From contig NZ_JAPPUX010000002.1 in NCBI RefSeq assembly GCF_026712185.1, positions 310,001 to 374,000 on the forward strand: 64,000 nucleotides of DNA, in the 5' to 3' direction. The notes under the pieces are model-generated. The model did no database searches, was not told the origin of the DNA, and saw nothing but the letters and a program-made list of their open reading frames with translations. This DNA comes from Nocardioides pini (GTDB lineage Bacteria > Actinomycetota > Actinomycetes > Propionibacteriales > Nocardioidaceae). Of the stretch, positions 45,001 through 52,218 are shown piece after piece; position 1 is the first letter of the stretch; every line of letters starts with the position of its first letter. The position numbers and the translations under genes were made by a program.

Positions 45001-46124
45001 ATCCCGAGCACCAGGGGCAGCCGGATGACCGGGTCGAACTTGTGGACGTTGCGCGCCGCGGCCAGCACCCCGTCCAGCGCGGAGTGGAGCTGGGGAGCGA
45101 ACCAGCCCTGCACCTCGCCCAGGTGACCCATCCCCACCATGAGCAGCCCGACGGCGAGGGTCAGCACCAGGAACAAGCGGTGCGGGTTGCGCCGGTGCAT
45201 CAGCCCGAGCAGGCCCAGCATGAGGACCATGCCGCTGTTCAGCACGAGGTAGCCGTCCGTCACCAGGTCGTTGCCAGCGCGCCAGCGGGTGTCGAGGTAG
45301 GGAAGCCAGTGCGACGTGCCGCGCAGCGAGTCGAAGAGGGTGGTGGGCGTGGTCGTGAGGCTCGCGGACTCGATGAAGTCGAGGAACGGGGGGCTGTAGG
45401 TGCCGAGCAGGAACAGCGGGGCCAGCCACCAGAGGGTCCCCAGCGCCGTGAAGACGGGCCACCAGAGCATGAGCCTGCGCTTGCGTACGCCTCGGCTCCT
45501 CGTCAGCAGCCAGATGGCCGCGACCGGGATGGCAGCGAAGCTCGCGGTGGCGTTGACGCCACCGATCATCGCCACGGCGAGTGCCGACAGGGCAGCCGCC
45601 CGTCTCGGCGACCCCCGCGTGGCACCGACCACCAGCGGCAGGAGCACCCAAGGCGCCAGCGCACCCGGCCACGACTCGATCGAGATCGTCCCGACCGTCG
45701 TCAGCATGCGCGGCGACATCGCGTAGGCGAAGCCGGCCAGCAGGCACCCTAGGTGGGAGCGCACTCCCAGTGCCCGGGCAACGTACGCCACCCCCGTGAA
45801 GCCCACGACCAGCACCAAGGCCATGAAGAGCCGCTGCACCGCCCACTCCGGCAGCCCGGCGGCCTGCCCGACCCCGAAGAACGGCCCCATCGGCCAGAGG
45901 TAGCCGTACGCCTGGTTCTGCAGCTGCCCGATCGCCCCGTTCGAGTCCCACAGGTGCAGACCTCGCTGCATGTAGTGCCAGGGGTCCACCACCAGGTCGA
46001 ACTTGGTGTCGAAGGACAGGAAGCCCGGCGCCTGCGAGAACGCCAGCGCGAGCAGCGCGATCGAGCCGGCGAACACCCGAAGTCGGAACCTCAGCGCTTC
46101 CTGATCACGATCGCCAGGTTCCAC
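41970..46124 (-). CDS. aftD: AftD-like alpha-(1->3)-arabinofuranosyltransferase
   Basis: 1384-aa GT-C membrane glycosyltransferase of the AftD/DUF3367 family. The N-terminal third holds about ten transmembrane helices, with FDTKFDLVVDPWHYMQRGLHLW in the first periplasmic loop. A very large periplasmic part includes a carbohydrate-binding F5/8-type module (AAIDGDESTQWASN, about residue 760) and a second one around 980. The C-terminus has four more helices. AftD branches mycobacterial arabinan with decaprenyl-phosphoryl arabinose. The donor synthase UbiA and AftD-linked DUF2613 lie nearby. GTG 46124 has GGGAGGT 8 nt upstream and lies inside the end of the methyltransferase gene. Confidence 0.9.
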   Translation of the reverse strand: MEPGDRDQEALRFRLRVFAGSIALLALAFSQAPGFLSFDTKFDLVVDPWHYMQRGLHLWDSNGAIGQLQNQAYGYLWPMGPFFGVGQAAGLPEWAVQRLFMALVLVVGFTGVAYVARALGVRSHLGCLLAGFAYAMSPRMLTTVGTISIESWPGALAPWVLLPLVVGATRGSPRRAAALSALAVAMIGGVNATASFAAIPVAAIWLLTRSRGVRKRRLMLWWPVFTALGTLWWLAPLFLLGTYSPPFLDFIESASLTTTPTTLFDSLRGTSHWLPYLDTRWRAGNDLVTDGYLVLNSGMVLMLGLLGLMHRRNPHRLFLVLTLAVGLLMVGMGHLGEVQGWFAPQLHSALDGVLAAARNVHKFDPVIRLPLVLGIALLLDALASQRSTSPAVAVPPGGRAAGVPARAAAGDSPAAYRSVAGLTVVAIIGGALPGILGRMAPSDLVAEVPGYWIEAGAWLDARDEEGAALMSPGIGVAQFVWGSTNDEPLEFLVEEGRFGVRSNIPFVPPGNIRALDAIEERLTQGRPSRGLAPFLARAGVEYLVVRNDVIKAPDIPDTVLLHQALDGSPGLRRTKGFGPNLGSPAHFEEDGDRNVINGGWQTDYQAIEIYEVVDGGPGAVAADELPLVVGGPESLLDLADAGVLDEQPTVLASDADPEVAPDGPLVLTDGYRDRERFFGQLHDGYSATTLPDEPRHSDHPTKDFYLNADDDRWRTRSELVGARSLVASSSMGDANGAGGARPAESAYAAIDGDESTQWASNPTAAERPTWTLTLEEPRPVTSVRLVGGVSAASFQTVRVVTDNGATDPVDLGPAESAIVEVPEGPTSWIRVETVGQADDVPAAIAEVEVPGVSVDKLLRMPSTPAVWGTPDVILMTAARDGRSGCVEVDGDVRCLPGRDVGGEEDTGFSRALELSGSAVYEPEVWVRPRPGSAVEEALLEDLPVSVTSSSQAVPDVRASALAALDGRPGTAWMASTGDFRPTLRTRWVGRAPVSGVSVSLDPDTAGRMPTRLLLTYRGGSREVDLDEQGRAEFPPVRTDFLDVEVLQTDFTSSVGFDQLVTPLAAAIGELRIEGAPFETLAPPQASRDLPCGSGPDVTINGQVFRTAVTTSSSRIFDGEEVQARLCGSGVVRLAAGDNRVDVESSDVFSATRLVLRDSAFAPGTSTPVRWSDHDADSRTAVAPDGSAVLAFRENGNRGWTADRDGVGLTPVRVDGWQQGWLLDEGGTGAVVETYAPETAYRWGLAIGLGTGLLLLALVLFWWRRPPGDDPPAVGAASIHPWTWSVGAFAVTGLLAGWAGVAVLVATWVAWRLLSARRLADVRDVALASMVVIASFFYLVRPWGQDWAGASAWPQLLSVVTLGGLFLAVGEPTLRRRITGTSTNR

Positions 46125-46834
46125 GTCAGCACCTCCCTCAGGATCGGGACCCGAAGCAGGAAGTGCGCCCACCGCGGGTTGTACCGCGCAGTCAGGTCGA
46201 CCACCTCCATCGGGTGCTGACCGTCAGCCCAGCGCATGCCGTCCCGGACCGTCACGGCGAACAAGGTCTCGCCGAACCGGTTCTTCGGCTCGGTGCCGAA
46301 CTTGCGCCGGTATCGACGGCGGGCGCGGTGACCGCCGAGAAAGTGCCAGGGAGCGGTCTCATGACCTCCCCACGGTCCGAACCAGACCGTGTAGCTGATG
46401 AACGCCATGCCTCCTGGGCGGAGCACCCGCAACATCTCCTCGGCAACGGTCCAGGGCTCCGACACGTGCTCGAGGACGTTGGACGAGTAGACGACGTCGA
46501 ACGCCTCGTCCCGGAACGGGAGCTGCGCACCGGTGCCGACGACCCGCCGGCTACGGCCGGACTCGTCGGCGAGGTCGGAGTCCACGTCGATCGAGAAGTA
46601 CGTCGCGCCGGCCCTCGCGAACGCGTCGGCGAAGTACCCTGGTCCCCCACCGACGTCGAGCAGGGTGGTCCCGTCCAGCGGCGTGTAGCTGGCCAGCATC
46701 CGGACGGAGTCGTCGGCCAGTACACCGTAGAAGCGCCCCGGATCCGTCTGCTCGTGGCGGAACTCCAGAAGCAGGCGCACGGACCGGCGAAGGGTCGGCG
46801 CCCAGGCTCTGGACGAGACTCCCGACGGTGGCAC
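46091..46834 (-). CDS. SAM-dependent methyltransferase of the envelope locus
   Basis: 247-aa class I methyltransferase. Motif I is TTLLDVGGGPGYFADAFARAG (about 57-77). It continues with SIDVDSDLAD, FDVVYSSNVLEHVSEPW and LRPGGMAFISYTVWFGPWGGHE. It resembles M. tuberculosis Rv0224c, which sits in the corresponding envelope neighbourhood (from memory). The C-terminus is basic and amphipathic and may touch the membrane. GTG 46834 has TAAGGT 6 nt upstream. Its last 34 bp overlap the aftD start, so the two are probably co-translated. It is divergent from the GT4 gene. Confidence 0.9.
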   Translation of the reverse strand: MPPSGVSSRAWAPTLRRSVRLLLEFRHEQTDPGRFYGVLADDSVRMLASYTPLDGTTLLDVGGGPGYFADAFARAGATYFSIDVDSDLADESGRSRRVVGTGAQLPFRDEAFDVVYSSNVLEHVSEPWTVAEEMLRVLRPGGMAFISYTVWFGPWGGHETAPWHFLGGHRARRRYRRKFGTEPKNRFGETLFAVTVRDGMRWADGQHPMEVVDLTARYNPRWAHFLLRVPILREVLTWNLAIVIRKR

Positions 46835-46840
46835 GCGCAG

Positions 46841-46846
46841 ACCTTA
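46841..46846 (-). promoter_or_regulatory. -10 hexamer TAAGGT, leaderless start
   Basis: TAAGGT on the minus strand, 6 nt before the GTG at 46834. Confidence 0.5.
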
Positions 46847-46878
46847 CCCGACAGTCACATAGCCGGGCGGACAGACGA

Positions 46879-46884
46879 TAACGT
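46879..46884 (+). promoter_or_regulatory. -10 hexamer TAACGT, leaderless start
   Basis: TAACGT ends 7 nt before the ATG at 46892, on the strand opposite the divergent methyltransferase promoter. Confidence 0.5.
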
Positions 46885-46891
46885 CGCCCGC

Positions 46892-48064
46892 ATGCTTCCT
46901 GATCCCGACCTGACGGGCCGGCACGTCGTGTGCTTCAGCTGGCGCGACACCACCAATCCGGAGGGTGGCGGCGCGGAGCTCTACCTCGAACGCGTCGCTG
47001 CCGGGCTGGTCGCCCAGGGGGCTCGGGTGACGATCTACTGCGCAGAGCACGGTCTCGCTCCGCGCGACGAGGTGCGCGACGGGATCCGTTTCGTGCGGCG
47101 CGGCTCGAAGATGGGTATCTACGCCCGCGGCCTGCTCCTCCTGGTGACGCGGCGCTTCGGCAGGGTCGACGCGGTGGTCGACGTCCAGAACGGCCTGCCC
47201 TTCTTCACCAGGCTCGGGACGCGCGCCCCGGTGATCGTGCTGGTCCACCACGTGCACCGCGAGCAGTGGCCGGTCGTCTACCCGGGGATGGTGGGTAGGA
47301 TCGGGTGGTTCATCGAGCGCCGCGTCGCCCCGCGCCTCTACCGCGGCTGCCAGTACGTCGCCGTCTCCACCGCGACGCGCGACGAGCTGGTCGAGCAGGG
47401 CGTGGTCCCCGACTACCTCGCGGTCGTCCACAACGGGACCGACGTCGCGCCGGACCTGGCCGTGCCGAGGACCGCCCACCCCTCCCTGTGCGTCGTCGGC
47501 CGCCTTGTGCCCCACAAGCAGGTCGAGCACGCGATCGACTCGTGGGCGGAGCTGCAGGAGACGTGGCCCGACCTCACCCTGACGGTCGCAGGCTCCGGCT
47601 GGTGGGAGCACGAGCTCAGGGACCACGCCGATCGGGCGCTGGCTCGCCGCGGGCTCGACCGCGACAGCGGCGCCATCGTCTTCGAGGGGCACGTGAGCGA
47701 GGACCGCAGGAACGAGATCTACGCATCCGCCTGGGTCATGGCCCTGCCGTCCCTCAAGGAGGGATGGGGGCTCGTGGTGGGCGAGGCCGGGATGCACGGC
47801 ACGCCCACCGTGGCGTACGCCGCGGCCGGGGGCACCCGAGAGTCGATCACCCACGGCGTCTCCGGGCTCCTGGCCCACGACACGGCCGACTTCACGGCGT
47901 CGCTGCGCCGCGTCCTGGCCGACGACGAGCTGCGCGAGACGTTGTCGGTCGGCGCTCGCGAGATGAGCCACCGCTTCACCTGGGACCGCGCGCAGCACTC
48001 GTTCGGCACGGTCGTCTCCGAGGTGCTGGAGCGCCACCACCTTGCCGGGCAGGACCCGCTCTGA
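46892..48064 (+). CDS. GT4 family glycosyltransferase
   Basis: 390-aa GT-B retaining glycosyltransferase, cytosolic or peripheral. The N-terminal acceptor domain begins DLTGRHVVCFSWRDTTNPEGGG. The C-terminal donor domain has SLCVVGRLVPHKQVEHAI and the E-x7-E motif in LPSLKEGWGLVVGEAGMHGTPTVAY. It resembles Rv0225-type mannosyl/glycosyl transferases of the mycobacterial envelope region (from memory). It probably adds a sugar from a nucleotide donor to a lipid-linked glycan; donor and acceptor are not predictable. It is divergent from the methyltransferase and convergent with ubiA, 26 bp away. Confidence 0.92.
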   Translation: MLPDPDLTGRHVVCFSWRDTTNPEGGGAELYLERVAAGLVAQGARVTIYCAEHGLAPRDEVRDGIRFVRRGSKMGIYARGLLLLVTRRFGRVDAVVDVQNGLPFFTRLGTRAPVIVLVHHVHREQWPVVYPGMVGRIGWFIERRVAPRLYRGCQYVAVSTATRDELVEQGVVPDYLAVVHNGTDVAPDLAVPRTAHPSLCVVGRLVPHKQVEHAIDSWAELQETWPDLTLTVAGSGWWEHELRDHADRALARRGLDRDSGAIVFEGHVSEDRRNEIYASAWVMALPSLKEGWGLVVGEAGMHGTPTVAYAAAGGTRESITHGVSGLLAHDTADFTASLRRVLADDELRETLSVGAREMSHRFTWDRAQHSFGTVVSEVLERHHLAGQDPL

Positions 48065-48090
48065 GCCAGTGGACCGGGTCGTGACACCGC

Positions 48091-48984
48091 TCAGACGTCG
48101 AGGACGCCGAGCAGCACGACCAGCAACCACACGGCGCCGATCGCCTGCAGGACCCGGTCGGCCCAGATGATGTCCTCGGGCTCAGCAGCCGTGCCTGCGT
48201 CGATGTCGACGGCGTAGCGAAGCACGCCAGCGACGAAGGGCGCGATCGAGACGGTCGCCCACGGCAGGGTCCCCTCGGAGGGGTTCTCGAAGGCCCAGAG
48301 CGAGAAGGCCAGCAGCGTCGCGCCCGCAGCGACGCCCCACACGAAGCGCAGGTAGGTCGCCGAGTAGCGCACCAGTGCCTGTCGCGTCCCGGAGTCGGGC
48401 CCGAGCGTGTGCAGCTCGGAGTAGCGCTTCCCGGACACGATGAACAGTGACCCGAAGCCCGCGACGAGCAGGAACCACTGGGAGACGTAGATGTCCGAGG
48501 CCGCACCCCCGGCGACCGCCCGGAGGACGAAGCCACTCGTCACCAACAGGATGTCGAGGACCGGCTCGTGCTTGAGGCCCAGCGAGTAGCCGAGCTGGAG
48601 GACGATGTAGCCGACGAGCACGGCGAAGAGCTGAACTCCGCCGAGGGCAGCGAGCGCGAGGCCGAGCAGCGCCAGGACCGCGGCCACGACGCGAGCCGTC
48701 GACATGGAGACCTCGCCCGCAGCGATCGGCCTCAGGCGTTTGCGGGGGTGCAGCCGATCAGCCTCGACGTCGATGCTGTCGTTGACGAGGTAGACGGCCG
48801 ACGAGAGGAGGCAGAACGCGACACCGGCGAGCAACGTACCCGCCAGGACGCCGGGATCCCCGATCTTGCCCGAGGCGAGCGGGACGGCGAGAACGAGGAG
48901 GTTCTTGACCCACTGCTTGGGGCGAACCGCCCTCAGCAGGGCCGGCAAGGGCCTGGACGACGTCGAGGTCGCTCCCGACGTCAC
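48091..48984 (-). CDS. ubiA: Decaprenyl-phosphate phosphoribosyltransferase (UbiA family)
   Basis: 297-aa intramembrane prenyltransferase-fold enzyme with about nine helices. The first Asp-rich motif is LVNDSIDVEADRLHPRKR (NDxxDxxxD, about residue 65). A second acidic stretch DIDAGTAAEPEDI occurs near the C-terminus. RPKQWVKNLLVLAVPLASG at the N-terminus is typical of the DPPR synthase subgroup (M. tuberculosis Rv3806c). It transfers phosphoribose from PRPP to decaprenyl phosphate, the first step toward the arabinofuranose donor used by AftD. GTG 48984 overlaps the DUF2613 stop as GTGA. DprE1/DprE2 are not in the window. Confidence 0.92.
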   Translation of the reverse strand: MTSGATSTSSRPLPALLRAVRPKQWVKNLLVLAVPLASGKIGDPGVLAGTLLAGVAFCLLSSAVYLVNDSIDVEADRLHPRKRLRPIAAGEVSMSTARVVAAVLALLGLALAALGGVQLFAVLVGYIVLQLGYSLGLKHEPVLDILLVTSGFVLRAVAGGAASDIYVSQWFLLVAGFGSLFIVSGKRYSELHTLGPDSGTRQALVRYSATYLRFVWGVAAGATLLAFSLWAFENPSEGTLPWATVSIAPFVAGVLRYAVDIDAGTAAEPEDIIWADRVLQAIGAVWLLVVLLGVLDV

Positions 48985-49139
48985 TCGGTGGTGGTGCCGT
49001 ACTCCAGCGTGGGAAGCTCGGCGTTGCCCGGTGAGTTGTCGGGCGGCGCGGTCTGGGACGACACGACGCCCATGATCGTCGAGACGCCGAGAATGGCGCC
49101 GGCAACGATGCTCACGATCGGTGCAACGACAGAACCCAT
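48981..49139 (-). CDS. DUF2613 small membrane protein
   Basis: 52-aa protein beginning MGSVVAPIVSIVAGAILGVS, a single hydrophobic segment, followed by a short acidic tail ending TLEYGTTTE. It matches the actinobacterial DUF2613 family. A member (Rv0236A) lies next to aftD in M. tuberculosis, so its presence in this AftD/UbiA locus is consistent. AAGGA lies about 10 nt upstream of the ATG. The stop overlaps the ubiA GTG by 4 bp. The product is probably exported or membrane-inserted; function is unknown. Confidence 0.85.
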   Translation of the reverse strand: MGSVVAPIVSIVAGAILGVSTIMGVVSSQTAPPDNSPGNAELPTLEYGTTTE

Positions 49140-49217
49140 GATGCGGATGTCCTTCCCAAGTGGTGACGGTCACCGTACCAGTCGCACGGCGTCACGGAGC
49201 AATTTGCGACGTGAGAC

Positions 49218-50924
49218 CTACTGGCGAGTCACCGTCGCCCGTCCGCGCCTGACGCGCGAGGCCAAGGAGACCAGGAGCACGGACAGCCACGCCCCCCACG
49301 CCAGGAGCACCGCAGCCCAGCGGCCTCCGGACACCGTGCGCGCCGGCGCGGCGCCGAGCGTGGTGACCGACAGGCCGCCGGCCAGCACGCGCCGACCCTC
49401 CACGACGGGCACCTGATAGCCCTCGATCTGCTCCGCCACGACGACGGACACCCCGACTCGGCGGAGCGCGGCCGAGCGCTCCGCGGGTGTCGGCTCCCGC
49501 AGGGCGCGAGCGACGGCGGCCGACGCCGGGTCCTCCCCGGCCAGGGCGCGTCCCGAGACGACGAGCTCGTCGTTGACGACCGTCGGGCGGTCCAGGTAGC
49601 GCGGCAGCGGATCGAGCACCCGACGGCCACCGTTCCAGGCCGGGGCACGGTAGGACACGAACGGCAGGGACACGGCGTCGCCCGGCGGTGCCCCGGCCAC
49701 GGCGGACCTCGCGTCGTCGTAGGCCGCGGGATAGTGGACCGCGTCCAGTCTGCCCCCCGCACCCCATGCCGCGTCCGGCATCAGTGACACGGGAAGCAGC
49801 GCCAGCACTCCCCCGACGACGACGACCGCACCCCGCTCGGGCAGCCGGACGAGTCCGTCGACCGCCACAGCGACCAGCACGACGACCAGGGGGACCGTGA
49901 GCCCCAGCAGGCGAGAGCCGTCGCGGAAGAGCCCCCCGGCCGGGACGTTGTCACCCAGCCAGCCGATGGCCCCCGGCGCCGCCCAGCTGACCACCGCCAG
50001 CCCCCAGCCGACGCACCAGCACGTGAACAGCCCCCGCAGGCGTGGCTCGCGCTCGCCGCGGGCGACGAGGACCGCACCTGTGACGGCCGCGCAGACGAGG
50101 AGGAGCGTGAACGCCAGACCTGCGAGACCCAACCGCGATCCCGGCACCACCTCGGCGTTCCACACCCCGCCGACGGACAGGGCCGCGACCGGTCCCGCCA
50201 TCAGCCCTTCGTCCGACGTGGCGAAGACGACGGCACCGAGGGGGTCGGACGCCGACGTCGCGGGGCTGACGAGCCCGGCCACGATCCACGGCGCGTTGGC
50301 CCCGACCACACACGCCGCCAGCAGAGCCGAGCCCCTGCGCCCCAGCCGCCGTCCCGTGACGGCGAACGCGACCAGCGCCGTTGCCAGGCCCGCGCTGGCG
50401 CTCAGGCTGCCCAGCACGACGAGCAGGGGCACGCGAGCAGGCAGGCGGGCGCGCCCGGTCTCGATGTCGTGCAGGGCGACGACCAGCCACGGCATGACGG
50501 CGTACCCGATCAGCAGCGGCCAGTGGCCGAGCAGCAGGCGCTCCACGACGAACGGATTCCACATGCCCACGCTGACCGCCACCAGCTGGGCAGTGGTCGT
50601 GCGGTGACGTACGAGCGCGGCGAAGCCTGTGCCAGCTGCCATCAGCGTGCCGGCCAGGACGACCTTCTGGAGCACCGCGCCGCCGAGCACCTCGTCGAGG
50701 GCGGCGACCACCGCGTCGGAGGGCACGGCGCGCGGCAGCGCTGACCCGAGGCCGAGGACGTCGCGCGTGAGGGCCAGGTCGGGGACCCACACCATGTCGT
50801 AGCTGAGGACGTAGCCGGGCCCCAGCGCGCCGCCGAGCAGCAGCACCGCGAGCACGGCTGCCCAGGCCGTTGGCCACAGCAGCACCCGCGCGCGAGGCAT
50901 CGCCCCCTCGACCCGTGGTTCCAC
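49218..50924 (-). CDS. Large polytopic membrane protein of the envelope locus
   Basis: 568-aa integral membrane protein with about 12 hydrophobic helices spread from residue 17 to 440 and a final helix near the C-terminus. A periplasmic domain of about 120 residues precedes that last helix. The first loop reads GPGYVLSYDMVWVPDLALTRD and has acidic residues in a GT-C-like position. It resembles the transmembrane protein Rv0226c by length and setting; I do not recognise a catalytic family. GTG 50924 is chosen because TAAGGT lies 8 nt upstream; an ATG at 50900 (MPRARVLL) is the alternative. It is divergent from the flippase. Confidence 0.78.
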   Translation of the reverse strand: MEPRVEGAMPRARVLLWPTAWAAVLAVLLLGGALGPGYVLSYDMVWVPDLALTRDVLGLGSALPRAVPSDAVVAALDEVLGGAVLQKVVLAGTLMAAGTGFAALVRHRTTTAQLVAVSVGMWNPFVVERLLLGHWPLLIGYAVMPWLVVALHDIETGRARLPARVPLLVVLGSLSASAGLATALVAFAVTGRRLGRRGSALLAACVVGANAPWIVAGLVSPATSASDPLGAVVFATSDEGLMAGPVAALSVGGVWNAEVVPGSRLGLAGLAFTLLLVCAAVTGAVLVARGEREPRLRGLFTCWCVGWGLAVVSWAAPGAIGWLGDNVPAGGLFRDGSRLLGLTVPLVVVLVAVAVDGLVRLPERGAVVVVGGVLALLPVSLMPDAAWGAGGRLDAVHYPAAYDDARSAVAGAPPGDAVSLPFVSYRAPAWNGGRRVLDPLPRYLDRPTVVNDELVVSGRALAGEDPASAAVARALREPTPAERSAALRRVGVSVVVAEQIEGYQVPVVEGRRVLAGGLSVTTLGAAPARTVSGGRWAAVLLAWGAWLSVLLVSLASRVRRGRATVTRQ

Positions 50925-50932
50925 GGTGCGAC

Positions 50933-50942
50933 ACCTTAGGGT
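50933..50942. promoter_or_regulatory. Overlapping divergent -10 elements
   Basis: TAAGGT on the minus strand (50938-50933) and TAGGGT on the plus strand (50937-50942) overlap by two bases inside an ACACC/GGTGT inverted repeat. They sit 8 nt and 7 nt before the GTG at 50924 and the ATG at 50950. Two polymerases cannot occupy them together. Confidence 0.5.
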
Positions 50943-50949
50943 GTGCCGC

Positions 50950-52218
50950 ATGTCCACACGAGCGCGCGGCCGGTCGCACGAGGTCGCCGGCTCCCGCGGC
51001 GGGTCCCGTGGCCTGCTGACCGGCAGCGGGCAGATCGCCGTCGCGATGATGCTCATGAACGTCGCCACCTACGCGTTCACCATGGCCGCGGCACGGATCA
51101 TCGGTCCCGTCCCCTACGGCGCCTACTTCGCGCTGATGAACCTCCTGATGATCGTCGGCGTGGTCATGCTGGGATTGCAGGCGACGGCTGCGCGCCGTAT
51201 CAGCGCCGACCCCACCCACACCGGCCAGATCGAGCGCGGGATCCTGCGGGTGACCGCCAGGGCGTCGCTGCTGCTGGGCGGTGTGCTGCTTCTCGCGTCC
51301 CCGCTGATCGACCACCTGCTCGACCTCGACAGCATGCCGACGGCCATGCTGGTCGCCGTCGCGGCCGTGCCGTTGACGATGACGGGCGCGCAGATGGGGG
51401 TCCTGCAGGGCGAGCGGCGCTGGCGCGAGCTCGCGACGATGTACGTGCTCTCGGGCGTGCCGCGGCTCGTCATCGGTCTCGCGCTCATCCTCTGGCGGCC
51501 CACGGAGTTCATGGCCTTCCTCGGCGTCGCCCTGGGCTTCTATGTCCCGCTCCTCTACGGCCTCGCCGTGCTAAGGCAGGGCCGCGAGTACAGCGACACC
51601 CACGAGCGTCACGGGCTGCTCCTAATGGTGAAGGAGGCCGTCCTCAACTCGCAGGCACTGTTCGCCTACTTCGCCCTCACCAACGTCGACATGCTCGTCG
51701 GGCGCTCGGTGCTCGACTCGCACGACTCGGGCCTCTACGCCGCCGGCCTGATCGTCTCCCGCGCCGTGATGTTCCTCCCCCAGTTCGTGGTCGTCGTCGC
51801 GTTCCCGTCGATGTCGACGAGCCGCAACGCAGGGCGCGCCCTCGCCACCAGCATGCTGCTCGTCGGCGCGCTGGGTGGGGCGTGCGTGCTCGCCACGGCC
51901 CTGTTCCCCGACCTCGTGCTGGTGTTCGCCGGCGGACAGCAGTACGACGAGGTGAGCGGATTGCTGTGGGTCTTCGCGCTGCTGGGCACCTGCATGGCGC
52001 TCCTGCAGCTGCTCGTCTACTCGGTGCTGGCCCGCCAGGACAGGGTGTCGATGGCGCTGTTGTGGGCGGCGCTCGGAGTCGTCGTCGTGCTGGCCGCGAC
52101 CATCGTCTCCACCGTCGGCCAGCTCCTCGCCGTCGTGCTCACCGTCGACATGGTCCTCCTCGCGGCGCTGGTGCCTATCAGCTTCGTCAAGCTCAGGGAG
52201 CGCTCGACCGCTCAGTGA
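50950..52218 (+). CDS. Oligosaccharide flippase (Wzx/MOP superfamily)
   Basis: 422-aa polytopic membrane protein with about 12 helices. It begins with a basic cytosolic N-terminus and the first helix region GSGQIAVAMMLMNVATYAFTM, followed by ARIIGPVPYGAYFALMNLL, the pattern of polysaccharide-biosynthesis flippases. A mid-protein ALTNVDMLVGRSVLDSHDSGLYAAG corresponds to the conserved TM7-8 region of MOP exporters. It probably moves a lipid-linked glycan across the membrane for the envelope locus. ATG 50950 lies 7 nt after TAGGGT. Its 3' end overlaps polA by 7 bp. Confidence 0.9.
   Translation: MSTRARGRSHEVAGSRGGSRGLLTGSGQIAVAMMLMNVATYAFTMAAARIIGPVPYGAYFALMNLLMIVGVVMLGLQATAARRISADPTHTGQIERGILRVTARASLLLGGVLLLASPLIDHLLDLDSMPTAMLVAVAAVPLTMTGAQMGVLQGERRWRELATMYVLSGVPRLVIGLALILWRPTEFMAFLGVALGFYVPLLYGLAVLRQGREYSDTHERHGLLLMVKEAVLNSQALFAYFALTNVDMLVGRSVLDSHDSGLYAAGLIVSRAVMFLPQFVVVVAFPSMSTSRNAGRALATSMLLVGALGGACVLATALFPDLVLVFAGGQQYDEVSGLLWVFALLGTCMALLQLLVYSVLARQDRVSMALLWAALGVVVVLAATIVSTVGQLLAVVLTVDMVLLAALVPISFVKLRERSTAQ

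Noticed and set aside
48985..49173. N-terminal extension of ubiA to 49173
   Set aside because: The extra residues are Arg/His-rich nonsense. That stretch is occupied by the DUF2613 gene in another frame, and GTG 48984 gives the proper family N-terminus.
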